A program made the translations under genes and the position numbers. Positions 34,602-42,093 of a stretch of 56,208 nucleotides of DNA are shown in pieces. Source of the stretch: Cytophagales bacterium (lineage in GTDB: Bacteria; Bacteroidota; Bacteroidia; Cytophagales; Bernardetiaceae). The stretch's first letter is position 1, and each line of letters opens with the position of its first letter. The stretch is from NCBI GenBank assembly GCA_013299045.1, contig JAAFJX010000025.1, forward strand, positions 1 through 56,208. The letters are read 5' to 3'. Under the pieces are notes generated by a model. That model saw only the letters and a list, made by a program, of their open reading frames with translations. It had not been told where the DNA came from and ran no database searches.

Positions 34602-34919
34602 GTTGTCCCTTAAAAAGTACATTCAATAGAGGCAAGCTAAATTTAAGGAGAATGGTTCACCAATTTCGGGAACATATTGACGACCTTTGATAGACTTCTC
34701 TTCTCTACTTTTTGCTTTGATGCAGAACTGAAGCATGAGCTGAAAGTTCCGACCGTAGGGCATAGCAAAAAAATTAAGCCTCGCAAAAGGCCAATCTAGA
34801 TGAAAAAGCACCTTTTTTCATCTAAAACAGCGAATGGCTTTTTCTCTGATTCATTCTCTCACAAAACATGATTGCACAGAAAATCTCACCCTCTGACCTT
34901 TGAGGCATTCGCTTTTGTC
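34602..34919 (-). mobile_element. Repeat family A, copy 3, truncated by RHS core remnant
   Basis: Begins with the inverted end GTTGTCCCTTAAAAAGT, preceded by TATTTA, and follows copy 2 through GCAGAACTGAAGCATGAGC, AAGTTCCGACCGTAGGGC, CAGCGAATGGC and GCATTCGCTTTTGTCTG. There it stops abruptly, and the next base belongs to an RHS core copy. The other end of the element is not found in the window. Confidence 0.8.
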
Positions 34920-35142
34920 TGCTGGATTATTATCAAACCCATAATAAGGCGACTGTTGCGCAAACTTCTCGCCCAGCGGGTCTATGCTTGTTGTCTGAAC
35001 CCTGATTTTTAGGATTAAAGGATTACCATGATTCTTAAAATCCTACGAATCTTAATCCAGACTATTTTTATCAAAGAACGTTTGCAGCGTAAAGTTATAA
35101 AAAGTTTTTCGTACTTGGTTAAGGATACAGAAGAAATATTTT
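34919..35142 (-). pseudogene. RHS core remnant 5, interrupted by element E
   Basis: Read on the minus strand from 35140, the codons continue in frame from the Rpn stop codon: NISSVSLTKYEKLFITLRCK, the same residues as in the RHS genes at 42.9 and 40.7 kb. The sequence then enters element E (34993-35062) and resumes with SIDPLGEKFAQQSPYYGFDNN before meeting the family A element at 34919. There is no tip behind it. Confidence 0.8.
34993..35062 (-). repeat. Short palindromic element E, copy 2
   Basis: Seventy bases from GTCTGAACCCTGATTTT to CAGAC with matching GTCTG/CAGAC ends. The interior repeats AAAGGATT and TCCTACGAATCTT-type words. It matches copy 1 at 42767-42852 but lacks one internal unit of about 16 bases. 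Confidence 0.75.
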
Positions 35143-36016
35143 ACTTTTTTTCGTTCAGTTTGCGCAAAAGCTCCTCTATGAGTTGCTTTTGTTCACTAAG
35201 CGCTTGGTCTTTTTCACTAAGCGCTTGGTCTTTTTCACTAAGCTCTTTGGTTTTATCTGCCAACTCTTTAAGTAGTTTTCTCTCTTTTTCTTCAAACATC
35301 GCATTTACAGTACGCCAGGCCTCTTGTTCATCTTCTATTAGCTTGCGCTCTTCGGGTTCTGTACCCACATAATGCAAAATATCCGTAATTTCTTTAACTT
35401 CTTCTAAGTCTGGTTTGTGGTGATACTTCTTTGTAATTTCTTTATTGTCTGTAAAATTACTTTGCTCAAAAACACTCAACAATTTATCCAAGCGGGTTTG
35501 ATAACGGTCTGTGATACGCCGCGCCTGTACCACAAAACAATCATGTGTCAATTTTTCTATAAACTCGCTCTTTTGAGTGATGGTGGTTTTATTGATGAGG
35601 TCGGTGTATTGGCGCTCTACTCTGACGCAGGCCGTTTCAATATCGGGCAGTTTGAAGCCCAAAATGTAAATCGTGGTGATGGGTAGAACAACACTTTCGT
35701 CATTGATTTTGTCCTCCTTTTTGTACTGCTCGGCCAAATAATTCCTAAAACGCATCAAATCAATTTGATTTTTTGCTTTTTGAATTTCTATCAAAACTTT
35801 TTTAGATTCGCCTGTTTTTGTCTTAATGATAGCGATAAAATCCAGCCTTAGAACTGCAAGACCAGCCAACTCATCTGTGTAAGTAAACTCTTGTGGTTTA
35901 ACTTCTATGCTTTCCACAAATGTATCCAGCATGGTCCCAATAAAAAACTTAGCCACACGCTCATTTTCCATGAGCCGCTTAAACACCACATCGTATAGCG
36001 GATTCGCAATAATCAT
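35141..36016 (-). CDS. Rpn/PD-(D/E)XK-type recombination-promoting nuclease (transposase-related)
   Basis: The 291-residue product belongs to the PD-(D/E)XK 'Rpn / PDDEXK_2 putative transposase' family: NPLYDVVFKRLMENERVAKFF, then Asp59 in LRLDFIAII and the Glu-x-Gln-Lys of VLIEIQKAK (Glu77, Gln79, Lys80), which form the nuclease core. E. coli members nick or cut DNA and stimulate RecA-independent recombination. The C-terminus is a coiled coil with tandem heptads, LSEKDQA twice and then LSEQKQL, encoded by 21-base repeats. It has its own -7 box (36039-36046), unlike the toxin-immunity genes around it. Its stop codon abuts RHS core remnant 5 in the same frame. Confidence 0.88.
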   Translation of the reverse strand: MIIANPLYDVVFKRLMENERVAKFFIGTMLDTFVESIEVKPQEFTYTDELAGLAVLRLDFIAIIKTKTGESKKVLIEIQKAKNQIDLMRFRNYLAEQYKKEDKINDESVVLPITTIYILGFKLPDIETACVRVERQYTDLINKTTITQKSEFIEKLTHDCFVVQARRITDRYQTRLDKLLSVFEQSNFTDNKEITKKYHHKPDLEEVKEITDILHYVGTEPEERKLIEDEQEAWRTVNAMFEEKERKLLKELADKTKELSEKDQALSEKDQALSEQKQLIEELLRKLNEKK

Positions 36017-36038
36017 AGCTCTTGTTCCTTTTCAAGGA

Positions 36039-36046
36039 CAAAGATA
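36039..36046 (-). promoter_or_regulatory. -7 box of the Rpn-like gene
   Basis: Minus-strand TATCTTTG, 22 bases before the ATG at 36016; no clean -33 partner. Confidence 0.45.
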
Positions 36047-36265
36047 CGGCTTTTTTGAGCAGTTCGGTGCTAGAAACAAAGAAATATTTTGGTGTTTTTT
36101 TCATGCTCTTTTGGCTTGAACCAAAAGAACCAAAAGTTCAAGACTTTGCAGAAATGGACGCTAAAATTTGACTGAGAGGCAGAGCAAATTTAACTCACTT
36201 CGTTCAAACAGAAATTTGCTAAAATCTGCCCCTCACTCAAATTTCTTAACGCTATTTCTGCTAGG

Positions 36266-36670
36266 TCAAGGGGAATATTGAAAGTTGGGTAGAAAGTCAT
36301 CAAAAAAGCTTTTATATTGATATGGTATTGGATGGCTATTCTTCAGCTTGATATTTTTGCATTTGTTCTCTTCGTACCATCTAAGCCAAACCTTTTTGTC
36401 ATTTTGGAAAACGTCAGGTGTATAGCTTATAACATAGTGTCTCATCTTGTAAAATGATACAGGGGCATAATTCGATATAAAAATTAAGGTGCTTATGAAA
36501 GTTGAGTCGGGTGAACGACCATAGATATTTGCTCCAATATAATCAATTTTATCAAAAAACGTTTTTTTGAACTTTTTATTCTCGCGACACCGCGTGGATA
36601 ATCCACTCATTTTTGACAATGAACAAGAAACTATGAATGGAAATATCATTGCGATAATTATTTTTTTCAT
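36266..36670 (-). CDS. Probable immunity lipoprotein 4
   Basis: A 134-residue lipoprotein (MKKIIIAMIFPFIVSC, lipobox VSC at Cys16) of unknown family; the mature part is basic and aromatic (YSPDVFQNDKKVWLRWYEENK-like). Its ATG overlaps the stop codon of RHS tip 4 by the classic ATGA, so the pair is translationally coupled. Position, size and membrane anchoring fit an immunity protein against tip 4 acting outside the cytoplasm. That role is inferred from RHS locus logic and has not been shown for this sequence. Confidence 0.6.
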   Translation of the reverse strand: MKKIIIAMIFPFIVSCSLSKMSGLSTRCRENKKFKKTFFDKIDYIGANIYGRSPDSTFISTLIFISNYAPVSFYKMRHYVISYTPDVFQNDKKVWLRWYEENKCKNIKLKNSHPIPYQYKSFFDDFLPNFQYSP

Positions 36671-37380
36671 TTGACTTTTGTTTTTGTTACTTTAATAGCG
36701 CCCGACGACAGAGACTCTATTGTTTGAATTGTTTTAGTTCCATCTCTTTCAGCGAAAGTATCGATACCATTCTGTGGGACGTTCTCTGACCTTATATTGC
36801 CATTAATTAAACATTCTGTCTTTATTCCCTGTCGGTGTGCTCTACTAGCAAGTTTACCATCACTACCCATTGGGTAAACTCCTTTTACACCACCTCCTTC
36901 AGCTTTCATTTGCTGCTCTTTTATTTCATGGCCCAATGCACCCGGGCTTGTTCCACCACCTGGCCCGGCTTCATCAAAAGCAGCAATATCTTTCATATCT
37001 ATCTGATTAGTAACAATATTACCTACCTGAACATTAGGGTCGGAGGATACTGTTTCAATCTCAACGGTAGCTTTACTGTTTATAGCATCGTTCAATGCAT
37101 TCACAAACGCATATTGTTTACTAGACATAGAAGGTGCGCCATCAAATTGTTCCATTCCTGTGCTTACTAAAGTGACTTTTCCTTTATCGTCTACATGAGC
37201 ATCATAGAAACCGCCTGTACCCTTATTTACTTGGTCTTTGAATGCTTGAACGGCAGTACCTGTAACTATCAAATCAACTGGCTTCCGTCCACTCGGGTCG
37301 CTTTTTCTTGCTGGATTATTATCAAACCCACAATAAGGCGACTGCTGCGCAAATTTCTCTGCCAGCGGGTCAATGCTTGT
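36667..37380 (-). pseudogene. RHS C-terminal tip 4 (probable toxin), frame-shifted from its core
   Basis: From 37380 the frame reads TSIDPLAEKFAQQSPYCGFDNN, the end of an RHS core, then SDPSGRKPVDLIVTG and a unique tip of about 225 residues ending at 36667. The tip is Gly- and Glu-rich and holds GALGHEIKEQ (HExxE) and RAHRQG, a pattern that could bind a metal as in zinc-dependent hydrolases. I do not recognise the family. The core part upstream (37381-37556) is out of frame because four bases (CCAC) present in the other copies are missing at 37380/37381. Without recombination the tip has no start in its own frame except a TTG at 37272. Confidence 0.65.
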
Positions 37381-37556
37381 CTGCCTGTTTGTAGGTCTAG
37401 ATTTCTAGCGCCGTGGTCGTTCCAGAATAGCCCAAACTCATCTAGTTTTTCTTTGGCGTTGTATTGGAATTTTTGCTCGGCGCTGCTGCTGGTGCTCTGC
37501 TGGTCTTTTTCTTCTAGGCCTACCATGTTCTGCCCAAAGGGATAGTAGTGGTTTTG
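37275..37556 (-). repeat. RHS core copy 4 (with 4-bp deletion)
   Basis: Matches copies 2 and 3 from NHYYPFGQNMVG down to DNNPA, with a 4-base deletion at 37380/37381. Upstream it is joined, at 37556, to non-RHS sequence behind immunity gene 3. Confidence 0.85.
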
Positions 37557-37594
37557 TCGATTCGTTTCGTTATGATACTTCGTAACTTATTTAA

Positions 37595-38023
37595 CTATAA
37601 CTTTTTTAAGTAAAATATCTCACCACTTTTTATAATCTTAAACTTTGAATTTGATTTAGTCAATTTAATTTTTTTAGCTTCAATAAGAAAAATAGCTCCT
37701 TTTATTGGCTTGTCTACTGATGGAAACCAGTCTTGGTGATAAACAATTCGATTATCTTTTACAAAAAAAACTCTGTCGCCAATATCTTCCCATTTATTGT
37801 AATCAAATTTCAAATCAGGCTGTATAGAATCTAAAGAATTTTCTATAGAATAATAATACATTGTATCCCATTCGAAACGCATTGCGGTTGAGAAGTCAAT
37901 AATACAATCCGTTTTTCCTCCACATTTCCTCCAATTTTCTGCGACTATAGAATCAAAATCACTCTTCGGGGAGCAGTTAAGTAGCATATATTTTAGCAAT
38001 AAAAGGATTATGTATTTTTTCAC
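37595..38023 (-). CDS. Probable immunity lipoprotein 3
   Basis: The 142-residue product begins MKKYIILLLLKYMLLNC, a lipoprotein-like signal with Cys17, followed by an AT-rich, Lys/Asp-rich domain (FVKDNRIVYHQDWFPSVDKP). The family is not recognised. It begins 5 bases after the stop codon of RHS tip 3. By position it is the immunity partner of that tip, which would mean the tip acts at or outside the membrane. It is followed by RHS core copy 4 after about 39 bases. Confidence 0.6.
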   Translation of the reverse strand: MKKYIILLLLKYMLLNCSPKSDFDSIVAENWRKCGGKTDCIIDFSTAMRFEWDTMYYYSIENSLDSIQPDLKFDYNKWEDIGDRVFFVKDNRIVYHQDWFPSVDKPIKGAIFLIEAKKIKLTKSNSKFKIIKSGEIFYLKKL

Positions 38024-38028
38024 AGAGC

Positions 38029-39162
38029 TTAACGTTGTAATTTAGGGCCGTTATCTAATTTTTGCATTTCTGCCATTGCTTTCTTATCTGATTCTATTTG
38101 TTCAGCACTTGTACGATCATTTGCATTTAAATTTTTAAAAATTTCTGTGAGTTGATTATACTTTTTACTAGATAATTTCCCTCTAGACACATTCCAATTA
38201 CCATCCTCGTTCTTAGTGGCAACAAAGAGTCCGTTTGTTTTAAACTCACTAAGAACTAAGTTTGCTAATTCATTCATATCGGCATCTTTATTAGATTCAC
38301 CAATATTACGTCCAACTTCATTGTTAAGCAAATCTACGGTCTGGTCAGCTTCAGCTATATTTTCAAAACTTCTTTCATTCAGGTCAGTAAAAGGATTCGC
38401 TTCGTGCGCATTTCCTGCTTCCTTGGCCGTTACGCCGCCAAATTCTGCTGCAATTGTGGCCTGCCAAAGAGTATGTCTAAAGGCACCATTTTCACTCCCT
38501 TCGTCTTGCTGTCCTTTTTTTGACCCAAATAAAACCTCGCCGCGTGTTGCAAATCGCGTTGCATTTGTAGATATATTGCTTTCCCCTTTAGTTACGCCCA
38601 AGCCTATTCGTAAAGATGCAATAGGATGTCTTAATCCAAAACCAATATAACGTGTTGTTATGCTTGCTGCATAATATCCTGCGCCTGGCGGGTCTTGAGC
38701 ACTCTTCCCCGTCGGGTCGCTTTTTCCTGCCGGATTATTATCAAACCCACAATAAGGCGACTGTTGCGCAAACTTTTCTGCCAGCGGGTCTATGCTCGTC
38801 CACCTGCCTGTTTGTAGGTCTAGGTTTCTAGCGCCGTGGTCGTTCCAGAAAAGCCCAAACTCACCTAGTTTTTCTTTGGCGTTGTATTGGAATTTTTGTT
38901 CGGCGCTGCTGCTGGTGCTCTGCTGGTCTTTTTCTTCTATACCTACCATGTTCTGCCCAAAGGGATAGTAGTGGTTTTCTTGCACCACACGCACACTCGG
39001 CGATTTATAAACACCCAAACTCACGGAATCAAAGAACGTTTTGTAAACAGAACCAGAACCCACCACACGAACGCGGAAAATACCAGAATCTGTTTGACAA
39101 CGTAAAGTTATAAATAATTTCTCGTATTCCAGCAAAGATTTGGAAGAAATATTTTGGCGGGG
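38029..39162 (-). CDS. RHS core copy 3 with tip 3 (probable toxin, NAFRH/AHE-type)
   Basis: The frame runs from immediately after the stop of immunity gene 2 (39163). Residues PRQNIS...YEKLFITLRC and then NHYYPFGQNMVG, HGARNLDLQTGRW, SIDPLAEKFAQQSPYCGFDNN and AGKSDPTGKSAQD are RHS core. The following 240 residues are a separate tip with NGAFRHTLWQATIAAEFGG and GNAHEANPF, a His pair pattern that recalls the DUF6973-type domain found in phage and RHS proteins. No ATG precedes the core, and the only possible starts are TTGs such as 39135, so it is probably a silent cassette. Tip 3 and immunity 3 form an adjacent pair. Confidence 0.75.
   Translation of the reverse strand, partial: PRQNISSKSLLEYEKLFITLRCQTDSGIFRVRVVGSGSVYKTFFDSVSLGVYKSPSVRVVQENHYYPFGQNMVGIEEKDQQSTSSSAEQKFQYNAKEKLGEFGLFWNDHGARNLDLQTGRWTSIDPLAEKFAQQSPYCGFDNNPAGKSDPTGKSAQDPPGAGYYAASITTRYIGFGLRHPIASLRIGLGVTKGESNISTNATRFATRGEVLFGSKKGQQDEGSENGAFRHTLWQATIAAEFGGVTAKEAGNAHEANPFTDLNERSFENIAEADQTVDLLNNEVGRNIGESNKDADMNELANLVLSEFKTNGLFVATKNEDGNWNVSRGKLSSKKYNQLTEIFKNLNANDRTSAEQIESDKKAMAEMQKLDNGPKLQR
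38700..39162 (-). repeat. RHS core copy 3
   Basis: About 460 bases matching 40258-40725 with scattered substitutions. It starts immediately after the immunity 2 stop codon and ends at the DPTGK codons where tip 3 begins. Confidence 0.88.
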
Positions 39163-39618
39163 TTATAAGTTATTAAACCAGTCTTTGAATCTTTTGCGAA
39201 GATGCCAGGGATACTGATTTATTATGCCAATGGCAATAAAACCTACAAAACTGAAGAACAATAAACTAGTAAACTCACGCCATAAAAACCTTTCTAAAGC
39301 ATACGCATCATCCGAAGGATAAAAACAAGATGGGTCTTCAGGATTGTATTTAATGTTCAAAGAATCCCCTAGCTTATGCTTCGTCATTATCCAATTCCAT
39401 GAGGTATGAAAAGACCTTTTATAGCTTTGATTAAACAAATCGTGCCTAAGAAACAAACCATCACTCTTTAGGTAGTAACAAGCACGATTAGATTCGGTTG
39501 CATTGCAATAACAAGGAAGTATACCATCATGAACTTCGTACATACACCATGACAAAAGTACACTTATGATTGCTGTCGTTTTTAGAAAAAGCCCCACACG
39601 TTTATTATCCATAATCAT
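39163..39618 (-). CDS. Probable immunity membrane protein 2
   Basis: The 151-residue protein has two membrane segments (TTAIISVLLSWCMY near residues 13-27 and LLFFSFVGFIAIGII near 118-133) with a cysteine-containing loop (CYCNATESNRACYY). The family is not recognised. Its ATG overlaps the TGA of RHS tip 2 (ATGA), so the two are translationally coupled. A membrane-spanning immunity protein would fit a toxin acting on or across the membrane. Its TAA stop is directly followed, in the same frame, by core copy 3. Confidence 0.65.
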   Translation of the reverse strand: MIMDNKRVGLFLKTTAIISVLLSWCMYEVHDGILPCYCNATESNRACYYLKSDGLFLRHDLFNQSYKRSFHTSWNWIMTKHKLGDSLNIKYNPEDPSCFYPSDDAYALERFLWREFTSLLFFSFVGFIAIGIINQYPWHLRKRFKDWFNNL

Positions 39619-41468
39619 TTCATAAATTGATGTGTATGCCTAAGACCAACTTCTTGCTTTGGAAAACTTGCAACTTTGTACTCTAACCCCATACGGTCGG
39701 TAAGTGCTACTTTAAAGTCCCAGTCTGATTTATCATTGAATGAAAACTCTGCTTTGATAGGCCCCACAATAGCAGACTGAGAAAAAATCTTTGTGTTTTC
39801 AAAGAACTCAGTATCATTTTCTACTTTCTTCGATGAGATAACAAAGCCAACTTCGTGGTCGCGTGTACTCCCCGTTACATTTACTGATGCACCTGCTGTA
39901 AGCAAATTAACTTCTGTACTTGCTTTTCCTTCTACTTTCACAAACCCATCAGTAGGGGTATTACCCATAAACGCAACACTAATTGAACCCTTGAGAGCAA
40001 CGCCTGGATTGCCTGCAATAGGACTATAATGTTGATTTTTATTTGAGTTTGCTGTTTTTAGTTTCTCTTCTTTCGCTTTTGTTGGCAATACTCTTGTCCC
40101 TTTTTTGGAGTCGTGAGAAACTGCATTATAGGAAATCTGACCATACACACCCGCACTCTTAAAGGGTGCTTTTACTTCGCCACTTGATGACCCTTGCATT
40201 TTATTGAAAACCTCTCTTGTTGTATTTGTCCATGCGGTTTTGAGTTTTGTCCACCAATCCTCACTACTCTTCCCCGTCGGGTCGCTTTTTCCTGCCGGAT
40301 TATTATCAAACCCACAGTAAGGCGACTGCTGCGCAAACTTCTCTGCCAGCGGGTCTATGCTTGTCCACCTACCCGTTTGTAGGTCTAGGTTTCTAGCGCC
40401 GTGGTCGTTCCAGAATAGCCCAAACTCATCTAGTTTTTCTTTGGCGTTGTATTGGAATTTTTGCTCTTCGCTGCTGCTGGTGCTCTGTTGGTCTTTTTCT
40501 TCTATACCTACCATGTTCTGCCCAAAGGGATAGTAGTGGTTTTCTTGCACCACACGCACACTCGGCGATTTATAAACACTCAAACTCACGGAATCAAAGA
40601 AGGTCTTATAACCCACACCACTGCCTACAACCCTTAATTTAAACATAGCCGAATCCTCTTTGCACCGTAAAGTTATAAAAAGTTTCTCGTACTTGGTTAA
40701 GGATACAGGAGAAATATTTTGGCGGGGTGCTAGTTTTTGGTCTTGGTAGATTTCCAGGTAGGCGCTAAGGCTGTCGTTTTGGTTCTGTTCGGGTACTTGG
40801 GTGTTTTGTTCGGCTTTTTTCCTCTTACCCACCAAAAACGGCAAAAAACTAAACATATTGAGGTGTCTGCGGCGCTCTTCGCCCACGCGCTGGCTCGTTT
40901 GCAGGGGCGGCACGCTCAGTATCAGCCCTAACTTTTTGCTTTCTTCTTTCTGGACTATGGTCGGCTTTTGGGTCTGCTCTTTCTGCGCCGTTACGAAGGC
41001 CATAAAACTGAGACTGTCCCCCCTAAAAAGTTTCAGCTCGCGCTCTAATGCCCCTGTTACTAGCCCGCTATAAGCCCCACGCATCGCCATACCCTTGTGC
41101 CGCGCCTCAGCCACACCCCTAAAAAGCGTGTCCTCTTTGGCGGCGCTATCCTTCTCAAAACTCAGATGGTGCAGCTTGCCGCCGTCCTTGCTGGTGTAGG
41201 GCTGCCATATCAGGCGAGAGTTGCCGAGGTGGTCTAGGTACTCGTATTGCGGCACAAGCGGATAGCTCACACTGGCCTCGTCTGGCAGGGGTGGCACCAG
41301 CCTGCCCTCTGGCATACGCAAAAAAGAGAGCGTTCCGTTCTCATAAACAGCCTCGCCTACGTATTGCGTCAGGTCTGCGCCCGACTGCTTCCTGACCTTC
41401 GTGCCGTTTGCGAGGTAGGTGTTGTCTATCGTGTTCGTGTTGATGCTTACAGACTTAGTTTTTACCAT
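39615..41468 (-). CDS. RHS core copy 2 with tip 2 (probable toxin), silent or truncated
   Basis: The 617-residue frame begins at an ATG inside the end of immunity gene 1. From the sixth codon it repeats the expressed RHS core (SVSINTNTIDNTYLANGTK) with 726 bases differing by one base. The core is intact through YEKLFITLRCK, NHYYPFGQNMVG, EEKDQQSTSSSEEQK, HGARNLDLQTGRW and SDPTGKSSEDWW. The tip (about 210 residues) is beta-rich and Gly/Ser-rich (AGASVNVTGSTRDHEVGF, PIKAEFSFNDKSDWDFKV) and unknown. It lacks the signal peptide and two thirds of the core, so it would need recombination with the gene at 46 kb to become secreted. The translational overlap with immunity 1 could also express it as is. 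Confidence 0.8.
   Translation of the reverse strand: MVKTKSVSINTNTIDNTYLANGTKVRKQSGADLTQYVGEAVYENGTLSFLRMPEGRLVPPLPDEASVSYPLVPQYEYLDHLGNSRLIWQPYTSKDGGKLHHLSFEKDSAAKEDTLFRGVAEARHKGMAMRGAYSGLVTGALERELKLFRGDSLSFMAFVTAQKEQTQKPTIVQKEESKKLGLILSVPPLQTSQRVGEERRRHLNMFSFLPFLVGKRKKAEQNTQVPEQNQNDSLSAYLEIYQDQKLAPRQNISPVSLTKYEKLFITLRCKEDSAMFKLRVVGSGVGYKTFFDSVSLSVYKSPSVRVVQENHYYPFGQNMVGIEEKDQQSTSSSEEQKFQYNAKEKLDEFGLFWNDHGARNLDLQTGRWTSIDPLAEKFAQQSPYCGFDNNPAGKSDPTGKSSEDWWTKLKTAWTNTTREVFNKMQGSSSGEVKAPFKSAGVYGQISYNAVSHDSKKGTRVLPTKAKEEKLKTANSNKNQHYSPIAGNPGVALKGSISVAFMGNTPTDGFVKVEGKASTEVNLLTAGASVNVTGSTRDHEVGFVISSKKVENDTEFFENTKIFSQSAIVGPIKAEFSFNDKSDWDFKVALTDRMGLEYKVASFPKQEVGLRHTHQFMK
40730..41455 (-). repeat. 726-bp direct repeat, copy in cassette 2
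   Basis: Identical to 42942-43667 except one base (40755 C versus 42967 T), a constant offset of 2,212 bases. Identity ends at the immunity 1 stop codon on one side and near the codons for KLAPRQN on the other. Confidence 0.93.
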
Positions 41469-42093
41469 TCTTCAAGTCGTCCAGCATACTCAGTATATCA
41501 GCGCTGAGTATAGAAGTATCTGCCGAAGAAATTGTTTCAGCTATTTTACCATGATATTTAATTAACTTTGAGCACCTTAAACAAACTAAGAGTGTGCGAT
41601 GGAAAGAACGCCAATCATCTGTTTTTTGAAGCGACGAGCAGAACATGTTCAAATACTCTCCACTATCTTCTCTAGCCAAAAGCATTAGTAGTATCATATT
41701 CTTCTCAAGAAAGGATAAATCTGTATGAGATAATCGCATTAAGAGGGCTTGAGTCAATTCTAGTTCTTCCTGATAGTAAATATTGCTCTCAATGAAATAA
41801 TCCATACAGGAAATACGAACTAGCAATGATTTATGATTTAGACAATAATCCGCATATATCTGAACAATGGTAGAATCTTCAATGCCTAGATACGAAGATA
41901 AGTCAATTAAGTCAGACAAGTAGAGAGGTGTTTTTACATTAACAACTGCCTTTCGAATAAAAGCAAGGTAATAGTCCCTAAATGAATCTTTGAAATCATA
42001 ATCCTGAATAAAATCTGAGCGAACAGAAAAGCTTTTATGTTCAAATTGCGATTTTATGGACTCAAGAGATAACCTATTTCCGTTTGTCTTCAT
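41455..42093 (-). CDS. Probable immunity protein 1
   Basis: A 212-residue, all-helical cytoplasmic protein (LYLSDLIDLSSYLGIEDSTIV, YQEELELTQALLMRLS, LEKNMILLMLLAREDS), resembling HEAT-like helical repeats in spacing. It has no signal peptide. The ATG at 42093 is preferred over a TTG at 42120 and overlaps the end of RHS tip 1 by 20 bases. It is the likely immunity partner of tip 1, and because it is cytoplasmic the matching toxin would act inside the cell. The family is not recognised. Confidence 0.65.
   Translation of the reverse strand: MKTNGNRLSLESIKSQFEHKSFSVRSDFIQDYDFKDSFRDYYLAFIRKAVVNVKTPLYLSDLIDLSSYLGIEDSTIVQIYADYCLNHKSLLVRISCMDYFIESNIYYQEELELTQALLMRLSHTDLSFLEKNMILLMLLAREDSGEYLNMFCSSLQKTDDWRSFHRTLLVCLRCSKLIKYHGKIAETISSADTSILSADILSMLDDLKNGKN

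Noticed and set aside
36092-36265. Inverted sequence around CTTTTGGCTTGAACC and AACCAAAAG near 36113-36135 as an attachment site
   Set aside because: Short arms, and no duplicated flank or integrase nearby; such words are common in Bacteroidota intergenic DNA.
40000-41000. Sequencing or assembly duplication as the source of the 726-bp repeat
   Set aside because: The two copies lie in different contexts (one ends at an immunity stop codon, the other continues into YD repeats) and differ at a base, with flanks that diverge cleanly; still, long reads should confirm it.
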